Shown: positions 49,070 to 58,322 of the stretch, one piece after another
How positions within the stretch are numbered: the first letter of the stretch is position 1
How the letters are laid out: the number at the start of each line of letters is the position of its first letter
DNA from: Puniceibacterium sediminis
GTDB lineage: Bacteria; Pseudomonadota; Alphaproteobacteria; Rhodobacterales; Rhodobacteraceae
Assembly: GCF_900188035.1 (NCBI RefSeq)
Contig: NZ_FZNN01000006.1
Location: 124,001-188,000 of the forward strand
DNA length: 64,000 nt
Direction of reading: 5' to 3'
The notes under the pieces: model-generated
Database searches by the model: none
What the model saw: only the letters and a program-made list of their open reading frames with translations
What the model was told of the DNA's origin: nothing
Translations under genes and position numbers: made by a program

Positions 49070-50260
49070 ATGTTTGCCGTTTTGTCCACCGCCCGCAAGG
49101 CGATCAGTCGCGGGGTCGTCATCGCATCCTGCCTTTGGCTCGCTGCCTGCGACGCCACTTTGACGAATTCACTCGGCGGGTCGAGCAGTGCGGGTGGGCC
49201 GCAAATTGACACCAACGCCCCGGTGCAGATCGCACTTTTGGTCCCCAAATCCGACCCAGGCGCCGGCACGGTCGCCCGCAGCCTGGAAGATGCCGTACGG
49301 CTGGCTATTGCTGATTTGCACGGCGTTCGTATCGACCTGCGCGTCTATGACACCGCCGGTCAGGCCGGTATGGCCGCCTCTCAGGCTCAACTCGCTGTGG
49401 ACGAAGGTGCCAAGATCATTCTGGGTCCGCTCTTTGGCGAAGCTGCAAATGCCGCTGCAGTCGCTGTGGCTGACGAAGGCATAAACGTCCTGAGTTTTTC
49501 CAACAACACATCCATCGCGGGCGGCAATCTGTTCGTTCTTGGCGCGACCTTCGAGAACACAGCCGATCGGCTGATGGGCTATACCAGCGCGCAAGGCAAA
49601 GGCAATGTGGCCGTGCTTTACACAGACAACGTCGCCGGGACGCTGGGCCGCGACGCCATCACTGCCGCCGCCGCACGCACTGGCGGATCGGTCGTGGGTT
49701 CCGTACCATATGCGCTTAACACAGAAAGCCTCAATTCCGCGTTGAACCGGGTCAAGGGCATGGTCGACAGCGGCGCCGCTAACGCCATGTTCATCACCGA
49801 TGACTACACGGGTGGCTTGGCCGTCGTTCTGCAGCTGGGGCCAGAAAGCGGCATCAACCCGGCCACGACCCAGTATTTGGGCCTGACGCGCTGGGATGTA
49901 CGTCCGGACGCGTTCCACCTGCCGGGCATCGAAGGAAGCTATTTCACAATGCCCGACATCACCAAGAACGCCAACTTCGAGGCGCGCTATGCCAACGCCT
50001 ACGGCAAAGCTCCGCACCCGCTCGCCGGTCTTGGGTATGACGGCATTGCTGCCATCGGTGCACTGGTGCGCCAGGGCCGCAAAGATGCACTAACCGCGCC
50101 GGCCCTGACCCAAGCGTCTGGATTCCAAGGGACCGGCGGTGTATTCCGGCTGCTGTCGGACGGAACAAACCAGCGCGGCCTGGCAGTCGCGACCATACGC
50201 AACAGCCAGGTGGTGATACTTGACCCTGCCCCAAGAAGCTTCGGCGGCGCCGGTTTCTAG
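49070..50260 (+). CDS. Penicillin-binding protein activator, LpoA-like lipoprotein
   Basis: 396 aa. A lipoprotein signal ends in LAAC with Cys27. The rest folds like a type 1 periplasmic binding protein (VQIALLVPKSDPGAG, AKIILGPLFGEAANAAAV, NVLSFSNNTSIAGG, YDGIAAIGALVR). In gammaproteobacteria LpoA activates PBP1A from the outer membrane; this protein has only the C-terminal binding-protein half. Divergent from rsmI, the standard location of lpoA. It overlaps glnD by 41 bases. Confidence 0.88.
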   Translation: MFAVLSTARKAISRGVVIASCLWLAACDATLTNSLGGSSSAGGPQIDTNAPVQIALLVPKSDPGAGTVARSLEDAVRLAIADLHGVRIDLRVYDTAGQAGMAASQAQLAVDEGAKIILGPLFGEAANAAAVAVADEGINVLSFSNNTSIAGGNLFVLGATFENTADRLMGYTSAQGKGNVAVLYTDNVAGTLGRDAITAAAARTGGSVVGSVPYALNTESLNSALNRVKGMVDSGAANAMFITDDYTGGLAVVLQLGPESGINPATTQYLGLTRWDVRPDAFHLPGIEGSYFTMPDITKNANFEARYANAYGKAPHPLAGLGYDGIAAIGALVRQGRKDALTAPALTQASGFQGTGGVFRLLSDGTNQRGLAVATIRNSQVVILDPAPRSFGGAGF

Positions 50261-53027
50261 AACCGCGCCAACGCATCCTGTCCCGGACGATCTGATCGCA
50301 CCGGCAGCCACAATCTTTGACCGTCCCACGGTGCGAACAGCACTGTGGGAGGCCATAGCCGATGCGCCCGACGAACGCGCCGTGCGCGCCACCACAGTCG
50401 AGATTTTGGGTCGCGCCCGTGACGCCGGGCGCGACGCCATCGCCTCGGCCCTAGCCTTGCATCCGTTCGAGGCGGCTGGCACCACCCGCGCCTATACCTG
50501 GATCACCGACTGCCTGATCACGCTGGTCTGGGAAGTGGCGACAGAACGGCTCCACCAAAACGCCAATCCGACCAAGGGCGAACAGATCGCAGTGATGGCC
50601 GTTGGCGGATACGGTCGCGGCGAAATGGCACCGTTTTCTGATGTCGACCTGCTTTTCCTCACCCCCTACAAGATCACCGGCTGGGCCGAGAGTGTCATTG
50701 AATCGATGCTCTACATGCTCTGGGATCTCAAGCTGAAGGTCGGTCATTCTTCGCGTACCGTGAAGGATTGTCTTCGCCTTGGAGCGGAGGATTTCACCAT
50801 CCGCACCGCCATGCTTGAGCACCGTTTCCTGATCGGCCACGCGCCTCTGGCAAAGGAATTGGACACCCGGCTGTGGAAGGAGTTGTTCAACGGCACTGCC
50901 CGCGAGTTTGTCGAAGCCAAGCTTGCCGAGCGTGACGCCCGGCATGAAAAGCAGGGCGGCCAGCGCTATGTGGTCGAACCCAACGTGAAAGAGGGCAAGG
51001 GCGGGCTGCGTGATTTGCAGTCGCTGTTCTGGATCACGAAATACGTCTACCATACCGAGGATACCGGCAAACTGGTCGGGTTGGGCGTTTTCAGCCCTGA
51101 GGAATACGCTACATTCGTGAAGGCGGAAACTTTTCTCTGGGCCGTGCGCTGCCATCTGCACCTGCTGGCCGGTCGGCCCCTTGAGCTGCTGACCTTCGAC
51201 ATGCAGGTCCCCGTCGCAGAGGCCATGGGCTACACCGACAAGGGTGGGCGACGCGCTGTCGAAATCTTCATGCAGAATTACTTTCGCCATGCCACGGCTG
51301 TCGGCGATCTGACCCGGATACTGCTCACCTCGCTCGAAGCGGATCACACCAAGGACGCGCCATTGTTGATGCGGTTCTTCAAACGGCCGCCGCAGGTCAA
51401 GCGCGGCTTTGTGGTTATCAACAACCGCATTGCCATCAGCGACGACAAGGCGTTCCTGTTGGACAAGATGAACATCCTGAGGCTGTATGAGGAAGGCCTG
51501 CGTACCGGCCTGCTGATCCATCCCAACGCGATGCGCCTTGTCTCTGCGAACCTGCACCTGATTGACGACGACATGCGCAACAACAAAGAGGCGCAGCGCA
51601 TCTTTCTCGACCTGCTGCTGAAGCACGGCAACCCGGACCGCGCATTGCGCCGGATGAACGAGCTTGGCGTGCTCTCTGCCTTCATCCCGGAGTTCGAACC
51701 CATAGTGGCAATGATGCAATACAATATGTACCATCATTACACAGTCGACGAACACATCATCCAGTGTATCTGGCACCTGTCAGAGATTGAGACCGGTGCC
51801 CTTATCGAAGAGCTGCCTGTCGCCACTTCTGTCCTGGAAGAAGGCATCAACCGCAAGGTGTTGTATATTGCGCTGCTGTTACATGACATCGGCAAAGGGC
51901 GGGACGAAGATCATTCAATTCTTGGCGCGCAGATCGCACGCAAGGTTGCGCCGCGTCTAGGTCTGAACGCAAAGGATTCTGCCACGGTCGAATGGCTGGT
52001 TCGGCATCACCTCCTGATGTCCGACATGGCGCAGAAACGCGATATCGCCGACCCGCGCACGGTGCGTGACTTTGCCAAGGCGGTACAGACCCGCGAACGG
52101 CTCGACCTGCTGCTGGTACTTACCGTCTGCGACATCCGCGGCGTTGGCCCCGGGACCTGGAACAACTGGAAAGCGGCCCTGTTGCGAGCACTTTACCGCC
52201 AAACGCGCAACGGGCTTGAAAACGGGATGGAGGCGCTCAACCGCGAACGCCGCGGGACAGAGGCAAAGCGGCTGCTTAGCGAGGCACTGTCTGACTGGGA
52301 CGCCAAGGATCTGCGCGTCGAAAAGGCGCGGCATTATCCGACGTACTGGCAGGGGCTGCACGTCACCGCCCATGTCGTCTTTGCCAACCTTCTAAAGGAT
52401 CTTGGCACCGATGAAATCCGTATCGACATTCATCCGGATGAAGACCGCGACGCGACGCGTGTCTGCTTTGCCCTTGTGGATCACCCCGGCATCTTCTCGC
52501 GCCTAGCCGGGGCGCTCGCACTTGTCGGGGCCAACGTTGTGGACGCCCGGACCTATACTTCCAAGGACGGCTTCGCCACGGCGGCTTTCTGGATCCAGGA
52601 CGCGGACGGGTCCCCATACGAATCCTCGCGCATCCCCCGCCTACGCCAGATGATCGCCAAGATTGTGCGCGGCGAAATCGTGGCGCGCGAGGCGATCAAG
52701 GACAAGGACAAGATCAAGAAGCGCGAGCGCGCCTTTAAAGTGCCCACATCGATCACCTTCGACAATGAAGGATCCGAAATCTACACCCTGATCGAGGTTG
52801 ATACACGCGATCGGCCCGGCCTGCTGTATGATCTCACCCGGACGTTGGCGGCACATAATGTCTATATCGCGTCGGCCGTTATCGCGACTTTTGGTGAGCA
52901 GGTGGTCGATACCTTTTATGTCAAGGATATGTTCGGGCTCAAATTCTACTCCAGTTCCAAACAGAAGGCGCTGGAACGAAAGCTGCGCGATGCCATCGAA
53001 GCCGGTGCCGAACGCGCGATCTCCTGA
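50220..53027 (+). CDS. glnD: Bifunctional uridylyltransferase/uridylyl-removing enzyme
   Basis: 935 aa. GlnD adds and removes UMP on the PII protein in response to glutamine. Nucleotidyltransferase site GGYGRGEMAPFSDVDLLF lies at residues 129-146 with Asp141 and Asp143; the HD phosphohydrolase motif LLHDIGKGRDEDH has His555-Asp556; two C-terminal ACT domains lie near 745-820 and 855-925. It starts from TTG 50220 inside the previous gene; no in-frame ATG or GTG precedes the conserved region, so coupled translation is likely. Confidence 0.96.
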   Translation: MTLPQEASAAPVSRTAPTHPVPDDLIAPAATIFDRPTVRTALWEAIADAPDERAVRATTVEILGRARDAGRDAIASALALHPFEAAGTTRAYTWITDCLITLVWEVATERLHQNANPTKGEQIAVMAVGGYGRGEMAPFSDVDLLFLTPYKITGWAESVIESMLYMLWDLKLKVGHSSRTVKDCLRLGAEDFTIRTAMLEHRFLIGHAPLAKELDTRLWKELFNGTAREFVEAKLAERDARHEKQGGQRYVVEPNVKEGKGGLRDLQSLFWITKYVYHTEDTGKLVGLGVFSPEEYATFVKAETFLWAVRCHLHLLAGRPLELLTFDMQVPVAEAMGYTDKGGRRAVEIFMQNYFRHATAVGDLTRILLTSLEADHTKDAPLLMRFFKRPPQVKRGFVVINNRIAISDDKAFLLDKMNILRLYEEGLRTGLLIHPNAMRLVSANLHLIDDDMRNNKEAQRIFLDLLLKHGNPDRALRRMNELGVLSAFIPEFEPIVAMMQYNMYHHYTVDEHIIQCIWHLSEIETGALIEELPVATSVLEEGINRKVLYIALLLHDIGKGRDEDHSILGAQIARKVAPRLGLNAKDSATVEWLVRHHLLMSDMAQKRDIADPRTVRDFAKAVQTRERLDLLLVLTVCDIRGVGPGTWNNWKAALLRALYRQTRNGLENGMEALNRERRGTEAKRLLSEALSDWDAKDLRVEKARHYPTYWQGLHVTAHVVFANLLKDLGTDEIRIDIHPDEDRDATRVCFALVDHPGIFSRLAGALALVGANVVDARTYTSKDGFATAAFWIQDADGSPYESSRIPRLRQMIAKIVRGEIVAREAIKDKDKIKKRERAFKVPTSITFDNEGSEIYTLIEVDTRDRPGLLYDLTRTLAAHNVYIASAVIATFGEQVVDTFYVKDMFGLKFYSSSKQKALERKLRDAIEAGAERAIS

Positions 53028-53154
53028 ACACCCTCAGCCCCCTGGGGGATCGCGATAACGACCGTGGGAAGAAACCGGTGCCTGGGAAACAAACAGGTAC
53101 CCCTGGAAGATTTGCCGCACAGGATTAGCCATCACAGCTAGATCCGACGATTCA

Positions 53155-53197
53155 GAATAAAGAAATAGAAAACGCCGAACAATTGATGCCCGGCGTT
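53155..53197. terminator. Terminator between glnD and the anchored surface protein
   Basis: A perfect 8-base stem AAACGCCG (53168-53175) / CGGCGTTT (53189-53196). On the minus strand it is followed by TCTATTTCTTT, suiting the end of the convergent surface protein gene, which stops 40 bases before it. Confidence 0.65.
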
Positions 53198-53235
53198 TCT
53201 ATATTGGAACGGCAGAGACCGATCAGGGTCGCAAA

Positions 53236-54171
53236 TCAGAATTTCCGGCGTAGTACAGCAAGCCCCCCAAGCGCAGCAAACAGCATCCAGATCGCCGCAG
53301 GCAAAGGAACCGATGACGCCAGGCCACCATCAGTCGACAGGGGAAGACTGCCCGCCCAGGCCTGCTGATGGACCTGACCGTTCTGGTTAAACTCGTTTGC
53401 CACCAGCGTCCCGAAAATATTGTTGCTGTTGGATACAGTCGCCAAGGGTGCCAGGACGCTACCCACAAAGCGGTTCCCCAGATGCAGCGTCTCCGCCTCG
53501 AAAAAATTCCAGATCACATTGGCACCGACGTTCTGATCCGTATTGAAGTTCTGGCTGAACGACAGGTTGGTGCCGGATACGTTGATGAAGATGGCGCTGG
53601 CGCCGTTCAAAACAATGTCCAGTTCGTTACCAATAAACGACGCGGCAGAGACGTCGAAAACAGTGACCGCGCCCGCAACGCCGGAAAATCGAGTGCCCTG
53701 ATTTGTATTGATCGCAGTGGTCGTAGCATTGGACGCCATGTCGCGGATGCCGACGGAGGCGGCCGTCAGAGTAGCCTGGAACTCATCGCGCACTTGGGTC
53801 AGGTCGGCGACACCCGTGGTGACGCTGCTGGCGTTGTTGACGCGGCCGCTGATGATGCTGCCACCGATGTCTACGGTTGCGTGCCCACGCGTGTTGACGT
53901 CACCGCTGCGGACATCGCCAACCACCGTCACATCGGCAAAAGACGAAGCCGGCGGTGTGTAGTTCGACGTTGTCATTCCGCCTGAATTGCCCGTCAGGTC
54001 ACCGCCCACAAAGGCACGCCCATGGACGTTCGACGACAGGGCATGGTCAGAAAAGGTAACGAGGTTGAACTGGTTGAGAATCTCGTTGGCATTCATTGTC
54101 GCAGCGCCGACGGTCCCCGCGCAAAACAAGGCAATGGCGGCGGAAACCGTGGCGATCAGGCGACATTTCAT
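53236..54171 (-). CDS. Choice-of-anchor A family surface protein with VPLPA-type C-terminal signal
   Basis: 311 aa. ATG 54171 follows GGAG; a signal peptide ends near VGAAT (about residue 23). The body matches choice-of-anchor A proteins: FNLVTFSDHALSSNVHGRAFVGGDL then GSVLAPLATV and GTLVANEF. The C-terminus SVPLPAAIWMLFAALGG followed by a basic RRKF is a VPLPA-type sorting signal, recognised by an exosortase-like enzyme not seen here. It is probably cell-surface attached or released. Ser/Thr/Asn-rich. Confidence 0.85.
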   Translation of the reverse strand: MKCRLIATVSAAIALFCAGTVGAATMNANEILNQFNLVTFSDHALSSNVHGRAFVGGDLTGNSGGMTTSNYTPPASSFADVTVVGDVRSGDVNTRGHATVDIGGSIISGRVNNASSVTTGVADLTQVRDEFQATLTAASVGIRDMASNATTTAINTNQGTRFSGVAGAVTVFDVSAASFIGNELDIVLNGASAIFINVSGTNLSFSQNFNTDQNVGANVIWNFFEAETLHLGNRFVGSVLAPLATVSNSNNIFGTLVANEFNQNGQVHQQAWAGSLPLSTDGGLASSVPLPAAIWMLFAALGGLAVLRRKF

Positions 54172-54492
54172 CTCTGGCAAACTCCATACAAAAGCATCTG
54201 CGCGGCGCTACTTTGGGAGTACCCCCACGTCAACTGTGACGTCGCGTCTAAAATTTTCAACAAAAATTTCGGCTGTTCGGCCACGAATTGCGATGCGCCC
54301 GACTTTCCCGAACCAGAGCTGAGCCGCCGACTCCAAATATGTGGTCAGCACCACAAGTCAGTCGGCGCATCAACTTCAGGCATTGCGCGGTTCGGCCGAG
54401 GCACAGGCACGAGTCATGGCAAGCTGCTTTCCCCGCGTTGCGCAATGCTCTACTCCTGCGACGCGATCCCTGACCGCCAGACCGGAGCCTTT
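54172..54492. other. Non-coding gap between divergent surface protein and murJ genes
   Basis: 321 bases with lower GC near 54240-54290. Both promoters should lie here. No gene, strong hairpin or clear palindrome was found. Confidence 0.4.
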
Positions 54493-56040
54493 ATGAAACC
54501 TATTCGCCTGATGTCGGGCATCCTGACAGTCGGTTTCTGGACCCTGGCCAGCCGTATCCTCGGGGTCGCACGTGAAATCATCATCCTGGCCCTCATCGGC
54601 CCCGGGCCGCTTTTGGATGCCTTTGTCGCGGCATTCCGCCTGCCCAACATGTTCCGCCGCTTCTTTGCCGAAGGCGCCTTCAACGCCGCTTTTGTCCCGA
54701 TGTTTTCAAAGAAGTACACAGCCGGTGAGGATCCCGTGACTTTTGCCCGGGACGCGATGAACGGCCTGGCCTTCGTGCTGATGCTGATCACCGCCGTCGC
54801 GTTGATTTTCATGCCCGCGCTGGTCTATGCCACGGCCTCGGGCTTTGCCGCGTCCGAACGTTTCGATCTGACCGTGGGCTTTGGCCGGGTCGTGTTTCCC
54901 TATATTTTCTTCATCTCGCTCGCGGCGCTCTTTTCAGGTGTACTCAACGCGACGGGACGCTTTGCCGTGGCGGCTGCGGCGCCGGTTCTGCTTAACATCT
55001 TTGTCATAAGCGCCATGGTGGCTGCGCATTTTGCCGGGCAAGACGTTATCATGGCGCTGGTCTGGACCGTTCCCTTTGCCGGTGTCGCGCAACTGGCGCT
55101 GACCTGGTATGCGGCCCAAAAGGCAGGTATTTCAGTACGCCCCGGCCTACCGCGGCTGACACCGGATATGCGCCGCCTCATGCGCATTGCCATTCCCGCA
55201 GCCCTTGCCGGTGGGGTCATGCAGATCAACCTGCTGGTCGGACAGCAGGTCGCGTCGAACTTCGATAAGGCTGTGGGCTGGCTCTATGCCGCTGACCGGC
55301 TGTACCAACTGCCGCTTGGTGTGGTCGGCATTGCCGTCGGCATCGTACTGCTGCCCGACCTGTCGCGTCGTCTCAAGGCCCGCGACGACACGGGCGGGCG
55401 CGAGGCGTTTTCCCGCGCGGGCGAGATTTCTCTTGCCCTGACCGTTCCCTGCGCCGTCGCGCTGGTGGTGGTTCCGCTGCCGATGGTGTCAGTGCTGTTC
55501 CAGCGCGGCGCAACGGGGCCGGACGACAGCGCCGCCATCGCGCTAGCCGTTGCGCTCTATGGCCTGGGCCTGCCGGCATTTGTGCTGCAGAAGGTGCTGC
55601 AACCATTGTTCTTTGCGCGCGAAGACACCTGCACACCATTTCGCTATGCAGTCTGGTCGATGATCGCCAACGCCGTCATCGCCATCGGCCTTGCCCCGTA
55701 TATCGGCTGGATCGCGCCCGCCATCGCCACGACAACCGCTGGTTGGCTCATGGTCATCATGCTGTTGATCGGCGGTCGTAAACTCGGCGAAGTCGCCCGC
55801 TTCGACGCCCGCTTTCGCCGACGACTGTGGCGCATCTGCCTTGCCTCCTTGATCATGGGCGCTGCAATGTGGGGAACTTTGGTGCTGCTTGGGCCGTTGT
55901 TTGGTCAGGCGGGCTTGCGTTATCTGGCGCTGCTGGCTTTACTTGGCGTAGGAGCTGCATCCTATGCCATTGTGGGCCAGTCACTGGGTGCGTTCAAACT
56001 GTCCGAGTTCCGCAACTCCCTGCGCAGAAAGCCCCGATAG
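54493..56040 (+). CDS. murJ: Lipid II flippase MurJ
   Basis: 515 aa with about 14 membrane spans. ATG 54493 follows CCGGAG and is chosen because the family N-terminus MKPIRLMSGILTVGFWTLAS begins there; the longer open frame upstream is not coding. Signatures: SRILGVAREIIILALIG, FVAAFRLPNMFRRFFAEGAFNAAFVP. It moves the peptidoglycan precursor across the inner membrane. It is followed by the phospholipase D-like gene after 4 bases. Confidence 0.96.
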   Translation: MKPIRLMSGILTVGFWTLASRILGVAREIIILALIGPGPLLDAFVAAFRLPNMFRRFFAEGAFNAAFVPMFSKKYTAGEDPVTFARDAMNGLAFVLMLITAVALIFMPALVYATASGFAASERFDLTVGFGRVVFPYIFFISLAALFSGVLNATGRFAVAAAAPVLLNIFVISAMVAAHFAGQDVIMALVWTVPFAGVAQLALTWYAAQKAGISVRPGLPRLTPDMRRLMRIAIPAALAGGVMQINLLVGQQVASNFDKAVGWLYAADRLYQLPLGVVGIAVGIVLLPDLSRRLKARDDTGGREAFSRAGEISLALTVPCAVALVVVPLPMVSVLFQRGATGPDDSAAIALAVALYGLGLPAFVLQKVLQPLFFAREDTCTPFRYAVWSMIANAVIAIGLAPYIGWIAPAIATTTAGWLMVIMLLIGGRKLGEVARFDARFRRRLWRICLASLIMGAAMWGTLVLLGPLFGQAGLRYLALLALLGVGAASYAIVGQSLGAFKLSEFRNSLRRKPR

Positions 56041-56044
56041 CCCC

Positions 56045-57529
56045 ATGGCCCTGACCTCGCTGATCACCGCCGCAGAAGGTTTTCCCGCCCTCGAACGGCT
56101 GGCGCTGGGGGCCCGGGAGGAACTGTTCCTTTCCTTTCGGATCTTTGATCCGCGCACCCGGCTGCACAGTCCCGAGGCGCGCGATCAGGGGCTTGAAACC
56201 TGGGCGGATCTCCTCACCCTCGTGGCGCGGCGTGGTGTGCGCATCCGGATGGTTCTGTCAGATTTCGACCCTCAGTTCACCTCGGAGTTGCACCGGCTTG
56301 CCTGGGCCTCAGCCAGCGGCTTTGCCTCGGCCATTGACGGCGACGTACAGATCCTTTGTGCGCCGCACGGGCAGGATGTCGGGCCGTTGTGGCGCTGGCT
56401 TCTGCATTTCAAGATTCAGCGCAGCATCCAGACTCTGCGGGGTGAAGATCCTGCGGAACTGACCCCGATCCAACGCAAGGTGCTGGAGTCCGGCCCCATC
56501 CTGCGTCCGGTGACGCTGCACCAGAAATGCGCCGTCGCAGACAGCAAGGACTGCATCATCGGCGGTCTGGATGTGGACGAACGCCGGTACGACACTTCGG
56601 ATCATAACCGCCCGGCAGAAGAGACGTGGCATGATGTCAGCATGCAGGTGACAGGGGATTTCGCCGCCACGCTGCGCGCGCACCTGGCCGACACCTGGAA
56701 CACGGCGCTGGAGTGCGGTGCGGCCTCTGTCGCGCAGCCCGCCATGCCGATGGACGTGTCGGCCTCTTCGCGCCAGACCACGGATACGCGATTGGTGCGG
56801 ACCCTATCATCGCCCTGTCAGGGTTTTCGCGTGATCGAACCAAAAGCCCGGATAAAGGAACACGAAGAGGTTCTGATCAAGGCATTCGACAGCGCCCGAC
56901 ACAGCATCTACATCGAAACACAGTTCCTACGCCATCGGCCCATCGCCAACGCGATGGCAGCAGCTGCCCGTCGTGTCCCCGACCTGCAGTGCATCCTCGT
57001 ACTTCCGGCAGAGCCGGACCGGGTCATGTTCGATGGTGATCGCGGCTGGGATGCGCGACATGCACAGGCATTGCAGCTGCGTGCGCTGGAAATCATCCGC
57101 GACGCCTTTGGCGACCGCCTGTCACTGATTGCCCCTGCCCGTCCCGTCAGTGCCCCGCCCGGTAAGGCGAGGCTTTTTGATGCGAGCCCAGTCTATGTGC
57201 ATGCCAAGGTCACGCTGATCGACGACAATTTCGGTATGGTCGGATCGGCCAACCTGAACGGACGATCCATGCGGGCGGATACAGAGGCCTCTGTCCTGTT
57301 CCGCGATACGGATACGATCAACGATCTGCGTCGGCGCCTAGCGGTCAAGTGGCTGGGGGATGCGGCACAGACCGGTGACATCACTCGCGCCAACCTCTGG
57401 GTAGAAACAGCCAGAGCAAACGCGAATAAAGCGCCGGAAGAGCGTGACAGCTTTGCCCTGCCGTTCCCGTTTCGGCGGCTGCGCCGTTTTTCGCGACCGC
57501 TTCCGATCCTGCCGTCAGATATCTTTTGA
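56045..57529 (+). CDS. Phospholipase D-like protein (two HKD motifs)
   Basis: 494 aa. ATG 56045 lies 4 bases after murJ. Two catalytic motifs are present: HQKCAVADSKDCIIGGLDVDE in the middle and HAKVTLIDDNFGMVGSANLN near residue 390. This is the PLD/cardiolipin synthase superfamily; no membrane spans are seen, so it is more likely a phospholipase D or transphosphatidylase than a membrane cardiolipin synthase. It ends 4 bases from the convergent rhomboid-like gene. Confidence 0.92.
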   Translation: MALTSLITAAEGFPALERLALGAREELFLSFRIFDPRTRLHSPEARDQGLETWADLLTLVARRGVRIRMVLSDFDPQFTSELHRLAWASASGFASAIDGDVQILCAPHGQDVGPLWRWLLHFKIQRSIQTLRGEDPAELTPIQRKVLESGPILRPVTLHQKCAVADSKDCIIGGLDVDERRYDTSDHNRPAEETWHDVSMQVTGDFAATLRAHLADTWNTALECGAASVAQPAMPMDVSASSRQTTDTRLVRTLSSPCQGFRVIEPKARIKEHEEVLIKAFDSARHSIYIETQFLRHRPIANAMAAAARRVPDLQCILVLPAEPDRVMFDGDRGWDARHAQALQLRALEIIRDAFGDRLSLIAPARPVSAPPGKARLFDASPVYVHAKVTLIDDNFGMVGSANLNGRSMRADTEASVLFRDTDTINDLRRRLAVKWLGDAAQTGDITRANLWVETARANANKAPEERDSFALPFPFRRLRRFSRPLPILPSDIF

Positions 57530-57533
57530 ACCG

Positions 57534-58220
57534 TCAGTCGCGCCGCACCAGCGACAAGATCTTGCGCCACCCACCGGGCACAAGGAACAGCGACAGTACA
57601 AACCCCACGCAAAAGCCGCCCAGATCCGCCACCCAGTCATTGTTGCTGCCAAACAGCAGACCGAACAGCAGCTGTAACCCCATCAGCATCCCGATCAGCG
57701 AAAACGCCCGTACCTGTTGGGAACCCATCTGCCCAAGCCGCACCCACAGCAGGTAGGTGAACGCCCCGATCAATCCGTAGATCGGCGGAAAGGCCCCGAT
57801 CAGCGGGACAGGGCTGTTCAGGATCAGTCCATAGGCCAGCGCACCGCCGATGGACGATGCAACAAAGATCGCCAAGGTCGCCACGTTGCCCATCACTTCG
57901 CCAACCATCTTGCCTAGGGCGAGCAGCATCACGCAGCCGATTATCGCATGGGTGAACCCGGCGTGGATGAACGGATAGGTCACGAACCGCATCAAATGTT
58001 CGGGCGGATACTGACCAGTGGCCAGCATCCAGTTCATTATCTCGCCGGAGAAGGCATAGCGTTCGATCGCCGCCAGCCGCCAGCCAACGGCCCCCGGACC
58101 GCCAAGGATGCCCCTTGAACCAAGCGCAAAAGCCACTTCGGCACCGACCATCATCAGGAACAGCGCCACCACCACGGGCGGCAGCGGGTTCACCGGGTTT
58201 TCGTTGTGTGGGCTGGTCAT
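57534..58220 (-). CDS. Rhomboid-family protein lacking both catalytic residues
   Basis: 228 aa with six predicted membrane spans. ATG 58220 is chosen because the homologous sequence begins shortly after it. The fold is rhomboid-like (MRFVTYPFIHAGFTHAIIGCVMLLALGKMVGE), but the catalytic GxSG is replaced by GAFPPIYGLIGAF, where the serine position is Phe, and the catalytic His in the usual AHLGG is Asp in VADLGGFCVGF. Both codons were checked in the DNA. It is therefore a pseudoprotease, possibly binding membrane clients. Convergent with the phospholipase D-like gene and divergent from trpS. Confidence 0.85.
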   Translation of the reverse strand: MTSPHNENPVNPLPPVVVALFLMMVGAEVAFALGSRGILGGPGAVGWRLAAIERYAFSGEIMNWMLATGQYPPEHLMRFVTYPFIHAGFTHAIIGCVMLLALGKMVGEVMGNVATLAIFVASSIGGALAYGLILNSPVPLIGAFPPIYGLIGAFTYLLWVRLGQMGSQQVRAFSLIGMLMGLQLLFGLLFGSNNDWVADLGGFCVGFVLSLFLVPGGWRKILSLVRRD

Positions 58221-58322
58221 GGTATGGGCCTCATCTGTGGTGCGTCTGGGGTACTGCGTGTTGACGGCACCCAAGCGCATGGGTAAGCCAGCGGAACCCA
58301 TAATTCCAGACGGAGAATTGCC

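Noticed and set aside
50451..51776. 441-codon minus-strand frame
   Set aside because: Antisense shadow of glnD, which has clear catalytic motifs throughout this stretch.
54022..54492. 157-codon upstream extension of murJ
   Set aside because: It runs antisense into the surface protein gene and the divergent promoter region; the MurJ family N-terminus starts at 54493.
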